Shown: in pieces, positions 1 through 10,300 of the stretch
Position numbering within the stretch: position 1 is the stretch's first letter
Layout: every line of letters starts with the position of its first letter
NCBI GenBank assembly: GCA_021292165.1
Contig: CM037878.1
Coordinates: 289,154,971 to 289,218,970 of the forward strand
DNA from: Shinisaurus crocodilurus
Lineage: Eukaryota; Chordata; Lepidosauria; Squamata; Shinisauridae
Direction: 5' to 3'
Length of the DNA stretch: 64,000 nt
The notes under the pieces: generated by a model
The model's database searches: none
What the model was told of the DNA's origin: nothing
What the model saw: only the letters and a program-made list of their open reading frames with translations
Program-made: the position numbers and the translations under genes

Positions 1-360
1 AAGTGGCGGCGGCGGCAGTCCATGGAGGGAGCGGGAGGGTCTCCGCGGGAGGAAGAAGAGCTGCCCTTCCTCCTTCTCTGCCCCAGCCTTGTCCCCGCCT
101 CTCAGGGATGTTGAAGAGTAAGTGGTGGCAGCAGCAGCCCATGGATGGAACGGGACGGTCTCTGCAGGAGGAAGGGCAGCTCTTCTTCCTCTCGCGGAGA
201 CCCTCCTGCTCCCTCCATGGGCCGCCACTTTGGGAGTGACTCGTGACTCGGACTCGTGAGTCACCATTTTGGACCTTGGACTCGAGACTCAACTCGAGAC
301 TCGGGTCCAAAGACTCGAGACTCGACTCGGGACGACTCGGGACCAAGGGCTCTTCAACAT
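1..360. repeat. Inverted and direct repeats plus ACTCG-rich tract
   Basis: A GGCGGC-type segment at 1-70 recurs directly at about 120-180 and inverted at about 170-232 (CCCTCCATGGGCCGCCACTT is the inverse of the start). A tract of GACTCG/ACTCGAGACTC motifs follows at 232-348. It may be the end of an unrecognised repeat that starts left of the window. Confidence 0.55.
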
Positions 361-1429
361 CCCTGCATCAACCGCAGGTATGCTCTGCCCCCCACCCACC
401 AGGTGTCATCAGGCCCCCCTCCTCACCACCAAGCTCCCCCCCCCAATCTTCCAAGCATAGCCCCATTTCTCCCAGGCACCTCCCCATGAGGCTCTGGGCA
501 TGCAGCAACCTTACTCTTTTTCCTGTAAACCGAAATCCCCCGCCCCCCCGGTAGTGGTGGTGCAGATAAAGTGACGGTCTTTTACAGTCCTTACAAAGTT
601 TGGTTTAAAAACAAAAACAAACAAACAAGGACGGAGTACACAGATGGCTTCTGACTAAGCCCTTCTTGTCTAATGGTCTCTCTGCCCCCATCCATCAAGC
701 TAATGGTGTATTGGCTGCAGTGGAGAGCTGCTTGGATCTGTCCTGCATCCATCAAACACTCTATCTGCACTTAGGTTGGTTGTAAATCTCATCACGCCCG
801 AGCCCTTCGCAGATGCAGGGTTCACCCGGAATTAGCCATCAGACGCTACCCTTGACACTGACCCTGCCCAGGTCCAAAGCTGTTGGGAACAGGACGGGGC
901 AGGAAGAAGCAAACCGCAGGACTAGCAGTACCCCGATAAACTACAGAACAGAGATGATCTTGCACACCCTGATCCCAGGCTGCATCTTCTGTCAGGTGAA
1001 GAATCAGACAATCCGTAGAGCAATTTCCTGTTAATCATTCGGGGGCATCTTTGCAATATTAGTTAGCTATACTCGGGCCAGCCAATTAGGAAACACACGG
1101 TCCACCAGTCACTAGGGCTTGCCCTGTAGCTGCAGGTTAAGGTGAGCAGGGACCTTAGATTAGATTAGCTAAACAAAGTCACTTGTCCAAAGCAATGAAT
1201 ATGTCAGCCGCCGGGGCTGGTATCCTGAGCCTGGGGTAGCTTGGCCTCCTGCCCATCTCTTTGAGCTTAGGGTGAAATTTGGTCTCATGGGAAGCTGTGT
1301 CTGGGTCTGCTGGCTACTGTACCATTACGGACTGTGATCACACTTGCTAAAAATGCGGGTATGTCTACTTTCACATTGAGAAACATAAACAGCCAGTAGG
1401 GTGCCCGCACAAACCCTCCGTGAAGGATG
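361..1429. other. No recognised feature
   Basis: The sequence is mixed, with a CAAA-rich stretch at 607-628. The short frames have no family resemblance. Confidence 0.5.
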
Positions 1430-1862
1430 GATGAGTCTCACAGAGGCCTCCAGGGAAAAGTAAGGGTGCAGATTATTATCCGAGAACCCTTCCAAAGGAA
1501 GTGAGGCAGGTGGCTACCAGGAGGAGGGCCTTTTCTGCTGTGGCACCCTGGTTGTGGAATGAGCTCCCCGAAGAGGCTCGCCTGGCACCTACATTGTACT
1601 CTTTCCAGACCGGTGCCAGCTGAAGACCTTTGTATTCTCCCAGGCATTTTAATCATTTTAATCCTGTAGTTGTTTTTAACTCTGTTATTGTAATTGGAAC
1701 TGCTACTGCTGCTGCTGCTAGCTTTGCTGTTTGTTTTTTAATCTGTGGTTTTAAATCTTATATTTATATTATATTGTATTTTATGGTTTTAACTCTTGTA
1801 AACCGCCCAGAGAGCTTTGGCTATTGGGCGGTATAAAAATGTATTAAATAAATATTATCAGG
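1430..1862 (+). mobile_element. L2-type LINE 3' end (copy 1)
   Basis: The remnant reads TGGTGGAATGAGCTCCCCGA-like coding (WNELPEEARLAPTL), then a T-rich 3' UTR. It ends AACCGCCCAGAGAGCTTTGG, GGCGGTATAAAAATG and AATAAATA. The inverted CCGCCC...GGGCGG hairpin before the tail is the family landmark. Confidence 0.8.
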
Positions 1863-3047
1863 GAGTGCATCATCCTAGTTTAGATGTATGGAACAGTTTC
1901 CCAAGCAACGTGCTGAGAAACCTGTCCCAGAGAGGCCATATTAAAATGAACTGGGGACCAAAGTCGAGGCGAGAATGCACAGAGTGCTGGGCTTGCATCA
2001 GCGCAGATCTCTCGCTGCCCTTTTGCATCAGCAAAAAATATTTTCTGTGAGCCGTGCTATGTGTTTTTATCTGCATGGCTTTCGCTGGCAATGTTAAGAT
2101 GATGCACTTTTCTATGATTCTATGATTTCATAATGGGCAGTATCCAATGGGGCCACTGGTTCCGTTGCACTTGTGGGAGCAGTCGCTCCCGCAACAGGGC
2201 TTCCGCGCTCCTGCGAACAGCCCCGGAAACGAACGGAACGCTCATTTCCAGATTGGGACAGGTCAGCGTAACTCCCTTCTCTGAGTTCCGCTAGCCTGCC
2301 CCGTTCAGGAAATGAGCTGAGCATTTCTGCTCGTTTCAGGTTATTTTTAGGAGCGCAAAAGCCCCGTTGCGCAAGTGGTTGCTCCCGTTGCGCACTCAGC
2401 CACACTGGAATATTACCCCCTGCGTTGACAGCAGAATAGCAACGCATGCTTGCTAAATACATTTGTTTCCCACCTCTTCTATGGGCTTCTTATGTGCTGC
2501 TCTGTTTTGTGGGGAGCTCCAAAGCATCTCATGATGCAAACCTGACTCCCTACCCAACGCTTTCCAAACCCTTCTGACAATGTTCTAGTTCTCATTGATG
2601 TATTTACTCTCGCCCACCCCCACTTCCAATAAAATCCACCAGTTCTGTAGATATTACACCTCTTCCACCGCTACATTTGGTCCAGGGTTCCCCGCCGTTT
2701 GTGCCTAGAATATATCTTGGATGAGCGAGCTCAGTACTAATATCACATGAAGTGATAATCAGGAGAGAGGGCCATTAAGCATGGGCAGAGTGCATTTCAC
2801 GCAGCAGTGAGAAGGCAAGGGAAAGATCCCCACTTCTCCAGAGGGATGCCTTGTGGAGCACGTAGGAACAAGCATTATAGGCTAACATCTGTAACAACAG
2901 TCCAACAAACTCAATCCAGAGAAGATGGAGCCACTATGGGTTGGGAATTTGGCTGTTTTAGGCAGAGGTTAGCAACTGTACTCCGCCCTGAAAGTTTGCA
3001 GCTTCGGGGTCCTCCTGGTGGTGAGGAGTGCCTTTTACCAGCTTAGG
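1863..3047. other. No recognised gene; possible CR1 tail traces
   Basis: TTTCTATGATTCTATGATTT at 2109-2128 looks like a plus-strand CR1-type tail without a body. The stretch at 2180-2450 shows GGAACGGAACGC-type motifs with partial internal symmetry (TTTCCAGATTGGGACAGG recurs at 3190). Nothing else was identified. Confidence 0.45.
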
Positions 3048-3125
3048 GTGCAATCCTATGCATGTTTAGACAGGAAAAAAGTCCTACAATTCCCAGTGTT
3101 CCCCAGCCAGCCATGCTAGCAGTTC
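3048..3125 (+). mobile_element. Family D MITE half
   Basis: GGGTGCAATCCTATGCATGT and TTTAGACAGGAAAAAAGTCC mark the terminus. The core continues to CCCAGCCAGCCATGCTAGC. Confidence 0.6.
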
Positions 3126-3209
3126 CAAAGGCTAGTGGTTCAAAGCTAGTGGTTCAAAAGGCAACCCTGGAAACTAGCAGGAAATGCTTGTTTCCAGATT
3201 GGGACAGGC

Positions 3210-3380
3210 CTGTGGTTTACGCTGGCTCAGCTTGTCTGAGCGTGGAAAGCTAAGCAGGGTCAAGCCTGGTTATTACTTGGATGGGAGACCCCTCCTCTAG
3301 TTTCCTGCATTGAGCAGGGGGTTGGACTCGATAGCCTTGTAGGCTCCTTCCAACTCTATGATCTATGAAATAATCTATGA
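3210..3380 (+). mobile_element. 5S-rRNA-derived SINE with CR1-type 3' end (copy V1)
   Basis: The 5' part contains the 5S rRNA internal promoter region: GGAAAGCTAAGCAGGGTC, CCTGGTTATTACTTGG and ATGGGAGACC. After a linker (CCTCCTCTAGTTTCCTGCAT) the 3' part is GGACTCGATAGCCTTGTAGG and TTCCAACTCTATGATCTATG, a CR1-like end with ATCTATGAA units. This is a pol III-type retroposon probably mobilised by CR1, not a functional 5S gene, because most of the 5' half and the 3' strand of 5S are missing. Confidence 0.8.
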
Positions 3381-3529
3381 AAACTTGCTTCTGCAAGCTC
3401 CATTGACCTGCCCCAATCCAGAAACAAACATTTTTATTTGTTTCGGGTCGCTTTTTTGACCGCTAGCTCTCCGTTGAGCAAGTGGTGGGTCTCACCAGCA
3501 CTGGCCAGCAGACATGGATACTGCCCAAA

Positions 3530-3638
3530 GGGCGCAATCCTATGCATGTTTAGACGGGAAAAAGTCCTACAATTCCCAGCATTCTGATGCTGAGAATTGT
3601 AGGACTTTCCCTCATCTAAACATGCATAGGCCTGTGCC
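3530..3638. mobile_element. Palindromic MITE, family D (complete copy)
   Basis: A 109-bp inverted repeat has ends GGCGCAATCCTATGCATGTT and its inverse ATGCATAGGCCTGTGCC. The inner part, AGTCCTACAATTCCCAGCAT, is inverted about a short centre. The superfamily is uncertain because no clear target duplication was seen. Confidence 0.65.
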
Positions 3639-4027
3639 TTAAATATGCAAATGTAGAAATCATAACTAGGATTTATTTACCTTTTGCAGGAGGCGAAGCC
3701 AGCTGGTTAATTTCTCATCCAAATAATCTCCAATAAAATAAATTCTGCAGTTATATGTATGTGGGTTTTTTTTTTCCTTTTTGTATTTGTTTTATATAAT
3801 GTAACATAAAAAAATAAAAAATAAAAAATTCATTCTGCAATTAATTTGCCCCCTGCCATGATCATCCCAAAAGCAATGGGGAAAGTGTTTTTTCTAACCT
3901 TAATTGCCATGCAGGGAGAGGAGGGGGATTGGGGGAATTGCAGCATGTGGGGAGGGGAAGTTAAGAGTGAGCATGCCAAGTTTGAGGTAGATCCGTCTAT
4001 GCGATGATGCCCCCCACACAACAGTCA

Positions 4028-4093
4028 GTCATGTAAAAAGTTTCCCTCCCTTTTCACCCCGTCATGTAAAAAGTTTCCCTCCCTTTTCACCCC
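4028..4093. repeat. 33-bp unit repeated twice in tandem
   Basis: GTCATGTAAAAAGTTTCCCT plus CCCTTTTCACCCC occurs exactly twice in a row. The surrounding 4094-4427 is AT-mixed sequence without recognised features. Confidence 0.85.
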
Positions 4094-4427
4094 CTCAGAG
4101 AACATTCTAAATGGCCTAGGGGAGATTTGCATACCCAGCCCTATTGGCCCTTGCAGGAATTCATAGGAACATTCTAAGTGCCATATGGGCTATTTGCATA
4201 ACTGCTGCTATTGGTTCCTGCAGCAAGTTGGCTCCTGCAGCAATTATGAGGTGAGGCCTATTTGCAGAACTTCAGATATGAGAGTGGGGTGATTTTGCCC
4301 CCTTTTTTCACCCCCTTAGGGACGGAATTTCCCAAGATCCTCCCTTAGTGGGGTCTACGTCGTAAAAGCAATGTCCCTTCAAAATTTCACGTTCCTATAT
4401 TAAACGGTTTGAGCTGGGCGTTGATGA

Positions 4428-4473
4428 GTCAGTCAGTCAGTCAGTCAGTCAGAACACCTTCTTTTATATATAT
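4428..4473. repeat. (TCAG)n followed by (TA)n
   Basis: About six TCAG units are followed by a short TATATATAT run that directly abuts the 3' end of RTE copy R1. Confidence 0.85.
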
Positions 4474-5997
4474 CAGGCGATCACTCGTGACCGAGTAAGA
4501 TTGTCTTCCGGGATAAAAGGAGGAAATTCTAAAGAAGATTGTGTAGACTCTAGCGATGGATCCGTAAGTGACTGTGGAGGCCAATTCTAGATCCACACAG
4601 CTTCCCACAGTGAGGACACAGGTTACCAGATAGAGGATGGTCCTGTAAAGGATTCATTTGACGTGCTTTTCGCTTAGCACGTTTCTCTCTTTCACCTTGC
4701 ACTCGGGCTTCTTCAAAGTCCATGGAACCTTTCTGAGAGGCCAACCTCCATTTAGATCGTTCATGGGCCAGAGCTTCACAGTTTTCGATGTTTATATTGC
4801 ATTTTTTTAGATTAGCCTTATGAACATCTTTAAACCTCTTATATTGACCACCGATATTCCGCTTTCCATCCTTGAGTTGGGAATAAAGTAACTGCTTTGG
4901 GAGACGGCAGTCAGGCATTCGAACAACATGACCGGTCCACTGAGTTGGCATTGAAGGATCATTTTTTCAACGCTAGTAGTCTTTGCTTCTTCCAGTACAC
5001 TGACATTTGTTCTCCTATCTTCCCAAGTAATTCGCAGGATTTTCCGGAGGCAACGTTGATGAAATCTTTCAAGGAGGTGGAAGTGACGTTTATAGATAGT
5101 CCATGTTTCGCAGGCATACAATAAAGTTGGTAATACAATGGCTTCATAAACCAGCATTTTGGTCTCCCGAGTCCCTACAGATATCCCAATCCTCGAACAC
5201 TCTTATGTTTCATTCGAGAAAATGCGGCACTTCTGGAGCTCAGACGATGCTGGATTTCAGTGTCAATGTTAGCTGTAACAGAAAGATAGCTGCCAAGATA
5301 GAGAAAATGATCGACATTTTCCAGTATTGCCCCGCCAAGCTGGATAGATGGCATCACCAAAGGGTTAACTTGCACTTGCTGATGAAGCACTTTGGTTTTT
5401 TTGATGTTAAGTGAGAGACCAAGTTTTCCGTATGCTTCAGCAAAAGCATTTAGGATAGTTTGGAGATCATCCTCTGAATGTGCGGAGACCACATTTTCAT
5501 CAGCATACTGAAGTTCCACAACGGAGGTTGTAATTACCTTACTTTTTGCTTTCAGCCTACTGAGATTAAAAAGCTTTCCATCTGTTCGATATATAATTCC
5601 CACACCAGTGGGAAGTTTTCCTTTGACAAGATGTAAAATCATGGCGATGAAAATAGCAAATAATGTTGGGGCGATAACACATCCCTGTTTAACACCTGAT
5701 CCCACTTTAAATGGAGCACCATGAAAGCTGTTCTTGTCCAAAACCATTGCCGTCATGTTGTCATGGAGAAGTCGCAAGATATTCACAAATTTATTGGGGC
5801 ATCCAATTTTCATAAGGATAATCCAGAGAGCTGTTCTGTCTACAGTAATAAATAAATAAATAAATACAGTATCAAAGGCCTTAGCCAAATCAATAAATGC
5901 CATATAAAGGGGTTGATTTTGCTCCCGGCATTTTTCTTGGAGCTGACGTGCAGTAAAAATCATGTCTACTGTCCCTCTAGAGGGGCAGAAACCATAT
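4474..5997 (-). mobile_element. RTE LINE 3' part (copy R1), 5'-inverted partner of R2
   Basis: The minus-strand RTE fragment runs from the 3' end next to a (TA) run at 4463-4473 to the GFRPSRG-equivalent motif at about 5950-5997. It encodes the RT catalytic domain, though the YADD site reads YADE. It carries scattered frameshifts and has lost no large block. Compared with R4 and R6 it has a 24-base in-frame insertion of ATAA repeats at about 5838-5875, which interrupts FDTV-DRTAL. At 5997 the orientation flips. Confidence 0.85.
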
Positions 5998-6868
5998 AAA
6001 GAAGGCCCCCCTGAACTTGTACAACATCTTCATAAACTCATCGAAAAAATCTGGATAAGAGAAGAGATCCCAGAAGACTTCTGGGATGCCATAATTATCA
6101 CCCTCTTTAAGGCCCCTTCCAACTCTATGATCTATGAATCTCTATGAAGGGTGATAGAACAGACTGTGGAAACTATCGGGGCATTTCTCTCTTAGCTACC
6201 GCAGGTAAAATATTTGCTAGGATTCTCGCAAACCGTCTTCTATCTATCATTTTCTCTATCTTGGCAGCTACCTTTCTGTTACAGCTAACATCGACAGTGA
6301 AATCCAGCATCGTCTGAGCTCCGCAAGTGCTGCATTTTCTCGAATGAAACATAGAGTGTTCGAGGATCGGGATATTTGTAAGAAGACCAAAACACTGGTT
6401 TATGAAGCCAGCCTGACTGCCGTCTCCCAAAGCAGTTACTTTACTCCCAACTCAAGGATGGAAAGCGGAATATCGGTGGTCAATATAAGAGGTTTAAAGA
6501 TGTTCATAAGGCTAATCTAAAAAAATGCAATATAAACATCGAAAACTGGGAAGCTCTGGCCCATGAACGATCTAAATGGAGGTTGGCCTTTCACAAAGGT
6601 TCCATGGACTTTGAAGAAGCCCGAGTGCAAGGTGAAAGGGAGAAACGTGCTAAGCGAAAAGCACGTCAAATGAATCCTTTACAGGACCATCTTCTATCTG
6701 GTAACCTGTGTCCTCACTGTGGGAAGCTGTGTGGATCTAGAATTGGCCTCCACAGTCACTTACGGACCCATCGCTAGAGTCTACACAATCTTCTTTAGAA
6801 TTTCCTCCTTTTATCCCGGAAGACAATCTTACTCGGTCACGAGTGATCGCCTGATGATGATGATGATT
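5998..6868 (+). mobile_element. Rearranged RTE LINE pieces (copy R2)
   Basis: The plus-strand RTE sequence is stitched from non-adjacent blocks. The first block (5998-6250) encodes the region just upstream of the R1 breakpoint (GPELVQHLHKL, then [13 protein letters not shown]). It then jumps at 6250 to the [10 protein letters not shown] region, and again at about 6407 to the region around PDCRLPKQL, continuing to the 3' tail at 6850-6868. A 38-base CR1/5S-SINE-like tail (TTCCAACTCTATGATCTATG) sits inside at 6112-6149. The final zinc-finger frame is intact. Confidence 0.8.
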
Positions 6869-7518
6869 ACCAACTTTATTGTATGCCAGCGAAACATGGA
6901 CTATCTATAAAGGTTTCATCAACGTTGCCTCCGGAAAATCCTGCAAATTACTTGGGAAGATAGGCGAACAAATGTCAGTGTACTGGAAGAAGCAAAGACT
7001 ACTAGCATTGAAAAAATGATCCTTCAACGCCAACTTCAGTGGACCGGTCATGTTGTTCGAATGCCTGACTGCCGTCTCCCAAAGCAGTTACTTTACTCCC
7101 AACTCAAGGATGGAAAGCGGAATATCGGTGGTCAATATAAGAGGTTTAAAGATGTTCATAAGGCTAATCTAAAAAAATGCAATATAAACATCGAAAACTG
7201 GGAAGCTCTGGCCCATGAACGATCTAAATGGAGGTTGGCCTTTCACAAAGGTTCCATGGACTTTGAAGAAGCCCGAGTGCAAGGTGAAAGGGAGAAACGT
7301 GCTAAGCGAAAAGCACGTCAAATGAATCCTTTACAGGACCATCTTCTATCTGGTAACCTGTGTCCTCACTGTGGGAAGCTGTGTGGATCTAGAATTGGCC
7401 TCCACAGTCACTTACGGACCCATCGCTAGAGTCTACACAATCTTCCTTTAGAATTTCCTCCTTTTATCCAGGAAGACAATCTTACTCGGTCACGAGTGAT
7501 CGCCTGATGATGATGATT
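6869..7518 (+). mobile_element. RTE LINE 3' end (copy R3)
   Basis: A second plus-strand RTE tail follows directly on the TGATGATGATG tail of R2. It starts 5'-truncated in the LLYACETWTIY region, loses a short block, and continues through the C-terminal finger (frame 7016-7429) to its own ATGATGATG tail at 7506-7516. The tail-to-body junction suggests an insertion primed at the existing ATG repeats. Confidence 0.85.
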
Positions 7519-7567
7519 TCACATATGGTGAAGGGGGTGCATAATGGGGCAAAAAGGGTTGAGAACC

Positions 7568-7890
7568 ACGGGATTAAGTCCATAAGCAGAGCCCTGATGC
7601 TGGATCAGAGCAAGGGTCCCTCCAGTCCAGAATTCTGCTCGCACCGCGGCCAACCAGCTGCCCACCGCAAGCCCCCAAGCAGGACCCGAGTGCAACAGCA
7701 CCCTCCTGCCCATGTTCCCCAGCAGCAACGGGTGTTCACGGGCATCTTGCCTCTGATCCTGGAGGCGACATATCGCCATCATTCAGGACTAGTCGCCCTT
7801 GATAGCCTTAGTTCTCCTCCTTGGATGTGTCCTGCAGTCCCCTTTTAAAGCCCTCCCAATTGGCGCCTTCGAAGCCTGTGTAGATCTTTG
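7568..7890 (-). mobile_element. L3/CR1-like LINE 3' end (copy 2)
   Basis: The minus-strand copy starts at the inverse of the TCTGATCCAGCAGGGC end. It shares the CACCCTCCTGCCCATGTTCC and GGCCAACCAGCTGCCCAC landmarks with the copies at 35252-35560 and 61214-61442. Confidence 0.7.
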
Positions 7891-7892
7891 CA

Positions 7893-8049
7893 GGGCAGCT
7901 GGCTTGGATCTTGGTTCTTACTTGGGTTTTGCATTCCGTTTCTAACTTCTGGCGGTCAAGACGACGTTTGGCTACGTTATACTGTATTTGATGGTTTCCA
8001 GCGTGCTTTTGTGACCCGCCCGGGGAGCCTTCTGCTCAAGGGCGGAACA
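7893..8049 (+). mobile_element. L2-like 3' scrap
   Basis: The end TGACCCGCCCGGGGAGCCTT...AAGGGCGGAAC carries the paired CCGCCC/GGGCGG landmark of the L2 tails. The A-rich tail itself is replaced by L1 sequence. Confidence 0.5.
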
Positions 8050-8480
8050 GAAATGGGAGCAAGTCAGAAACATATATTTTTATACATGACAACGGCAGCG
8101 AGACTACTATATGAACAGAAATGGAAAGGTCCAGCAGTGCCTATGACAGAAGAATGGTTGGTCAAGATGCTGGAGCTGGCAGAGATGGCCAAACTTACAT
8201 CACTAATTAGAGAAAGGACAACATCTGCGTTTATTATTGAGTGGAAACCTCTAATTGACTTTTTGCAGAGACTGGAAAATAATGATTTGTTTGTTTGTGG
8301 ATTTATGGAATAATAAGTGAATCTGGGACAACGGGAAAGAGATTTCTCATTTGGATTATCGAGTAAGAAAATTATTGTTACCTGTATTGCTGTAGAAGAA
8401 AAATCGGAGGTCTATTTTGTTTTGTTAATTGTTATATGTTTGATATTATGTGTTTGTTTTATATAGAAATAAAAATTGGA
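8050..8480 (+). mobile_element. L1 LINE ORF2 3' end and 3' UTR
   Basis: The frame through 8313 encodes an L1 ORF2 C-terminus (AARLLYEQKWKG, then EEWLVKMLELAEMAKLT). An AT-rich 3' UTR and an A-rich AATAAAAATTGG end follow. It is joined on the left to an L2-like scrap and on the right abuts the CpG island. No target duplication was found. Confidence 0.75.
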
Positions 8481-8499
8481 CAATGAAAGAAACATATAT

Positions 8500-9065
8500 T
8501 GGGAGCGTGGGGGGTGGCCAGGCCGGGACGGTGGCGAGCGCCCGCGCGTGCAGGTGCCCGAAGAGGGGAAGAGGCGGCCCGGCGGGCGGGGCGGGCGGGG
8601 CTTGGCGCGGGGAAGACGCCGGGGGCGTGTCCGCCCGGCAGGCCGGCCGCGGCGCTTCCCCGACGGCGCTGCCAGAGCGCGGCGCCAGGTTCACACGCGC
8701 CGGGGGCGGCAGGGCTGCGCCGTGGTGGATCGTCGCTTGGGCGGGCAGCGCACGAGGTAAGGCGCGCGGGGGAGCCGACGCCGGGCGGCCGCAGTTGCTC
8801 GAGCGGGGCGGCGATCCGTGCGCGGCCGGCGGGAGCCCCTCCGAAAGGGCCCTGCCGCGGCCACGCGTGTCCGCGGAGGCGAGGCGAGGCGCGGGCTGGC
8901 ACCCTTGCCAGAGGCTGCCGGGCGAGCGTGTTCGTTCGTTCGTTCGCCGAGCAGCGGCGGCAGCAGACGCGAACGGCATGCCGTTCCCGCAGTCAAGACG
9001 GTGCTGTGATTTCATTTCAGCGAGCGGGACGTGCCAAGCTGCGCGCGACTTAAGCGAGTGAGTTT
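8500..9065. promoter_or_regulatory. CpG island, candidate promoter
   Basis: About 560 bases are very GC-rich with dense CpG, including GC-box-like GGGCGGG runs near 8580-8600, in contrast to the AT-rich L1 tail just to the left. On the plus strand, CGAG followed by GTAAGG at 8757 and GA followed by GTGAGT at 9058 are plausible splice donors, and TTTCATTTCAG at 9010-9020 is a plausible acceptor. Long frames on both strands are expected from the base composition, and none resembles a known protein. It may start the P2Y transcript 55 kb downstream, another gene outside the window, or a non-coding RNA. The direction is unknown. Confidence 0.6.
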
Positions 9066-9098
9066 GAGATGCCAGTCTGCCCATGTGCAGAGTGCTTT

Positions 9099-9125
9099 TA
9101 TGTATGTATGTATGTATGTATGTAT
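9099..9125. repeat. (TATG)n microsatellite
   Basis: About six and a half TATG units lie 35 bases downstream of the CpG island. Confidence 0.9.
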
Positions 9126-9409
9126 CCCGATCAGGATTTGGCCGTTTTTGTTGCGGCCGTAACACATCAAGATATAGAGAAGCGGCTGTAAAAAGCGTGG
9201 GGAGGGGGGGGGTTTGGAGCGGGGGGGGCGGGGGAGAGAGGAACCTTGGCCGTGTGCTTCGGGGCTTGAAGTCACACATGTGGCCATTCGAAGGGGGGAC
9301 CCCATGAGATCATTCAGACCAGGGTCTCCTATGTCCGAGCTGCACCGCTGCCGCCAGAGACGGGCTGCTGTCTGGGGGCGTGTCAAGGCTGTATTTCAAC
9401 AGGTGCCCT
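9126..9409. other. G-rich stretch, no gene recognised
   Basis: G runs at 9200-9235 lie within otherwise unique sequence downstream of the CpG island. Confidence 0.5.
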
Positions 9410-9500
9410 TCGCTTGCCTTAGAGGTGGGCTTAGAGGCAAAGCCCCTGCAGGTCCCGGGTTCAAGCCCCCGGCACCTCCAGTTACAAGGGACAGGGAGGA
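9410..9500 (+). mobile_element. Second tRNA-like SINE family (T), fragment
   Basis: Box B-like GTCCCGGGTTCAAGCCCCCG, then CACCTCCAGTTACAAGGGAC, resembles the family seen at 11322 and 37020. Only the head is recognisable. Confidence 0.5.
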
Positions 9501-9522
9501 GGTGAGGGGGTGCGAGCGTCAG

Positions 9523-9625
9523 TCCCTAGGGCTGCCTTCCCCAACCTGGCCGCGCTCCAGATGTGTTGGACTACAACTCCCAGAATCCCGCAGCCAGCGC
9601 CAGGTTGGGGAAGGCAGCCCTAGGG
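9523..9625. mobile_element. Palindromic MITE, family C (copy 1)
   Basis: The arms are CCTAGGGCTGCCTTCCCCAA and its inverse. The core ACTACAACTCCCAGAATCCC is shared with family A. Confidence 0.7.
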
Positions 9626-10074
9626 GGTCACTCTGCTTGGCAGAGTCCGGTCAATTGGGGGCTAGAGGAGACAAGTCGGGTTGTTATGCACTGTTAGTCC
9701 TGCTTAGAGTAGACCCATTGAAATGATTGTTAGGTTAACATTGGCTACAACCCATAGTCTGACCTACGACGACAAGGCAGCATCATGAGTTCTGGCTGGG
9801 GAGTATTTTGGGTTTTCTGGAGGAGACAAGAATACATGACGCCTCCACTGGAAAAATCGATTTCACACCTGGTGTATTTAAGAGGGTCGTGCGTGCTACG
9901 CAGGTGAGTTGTGGGCCAAAAACATCTGGGGATCCCAAGGTTGGAGAACACTGGCTTAAACCAATCCCTTGTGCCATTTCCCCCATTCAGATCCTGCCCC
10001 TCACTCCACCCCAAACAATGCTGTAAGGGGAGAAAGACAGGTAACAAGTACCTGTCCCTCCCGCCCCCCCACGG

Positions 10075-10300
10075 TAGCTAATAGTAGCATTGCCGGAGAC
10101 TCTTTCGGCTTTCAGAAAGGATGTGAAAACACATGTCTTTAATTTAATTTGTTTACATTATGTAATTGTTGTACTGTTTTTAATGGCCTTGGGTTTTATG
10201 GCTATAAATTGTTATGCTCTGCCTTGATGGTTTTTAGCATGCACACACACACACACACACACACATACGGGTGGTTTATAAATGTTAATAATAATACCCA
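10075..10300 (+). mobile_element. L2-like LINE 3' remnant with CA repeat
   Basis: GACTCTTTCGGCTTTCAGAA, a T-rich stretch and GGGTGGTTTATAAATGTTAA resemble an L2 3' UTR. A CA microsatellite at 10242-10265 interrupts the terminal hairpin. Confidence is modest. Confidence 0.45.

Noticed and set aside
3210..3380. A functional 5S rRNA gene
   Set aside because: Only the internal part of 5S is present, the 3' strand needed for folding is missing, and a CR1-like tail is fused. It is a retroposon.
8446..9279. Long open frames on both strands across the CpG island (up to 277 codons)
   Set aside because: Several overlapping frames are open at once with Pro/Arg/Ala-rich translations, as expected from high GC. 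None shows a domain or family resemblance.
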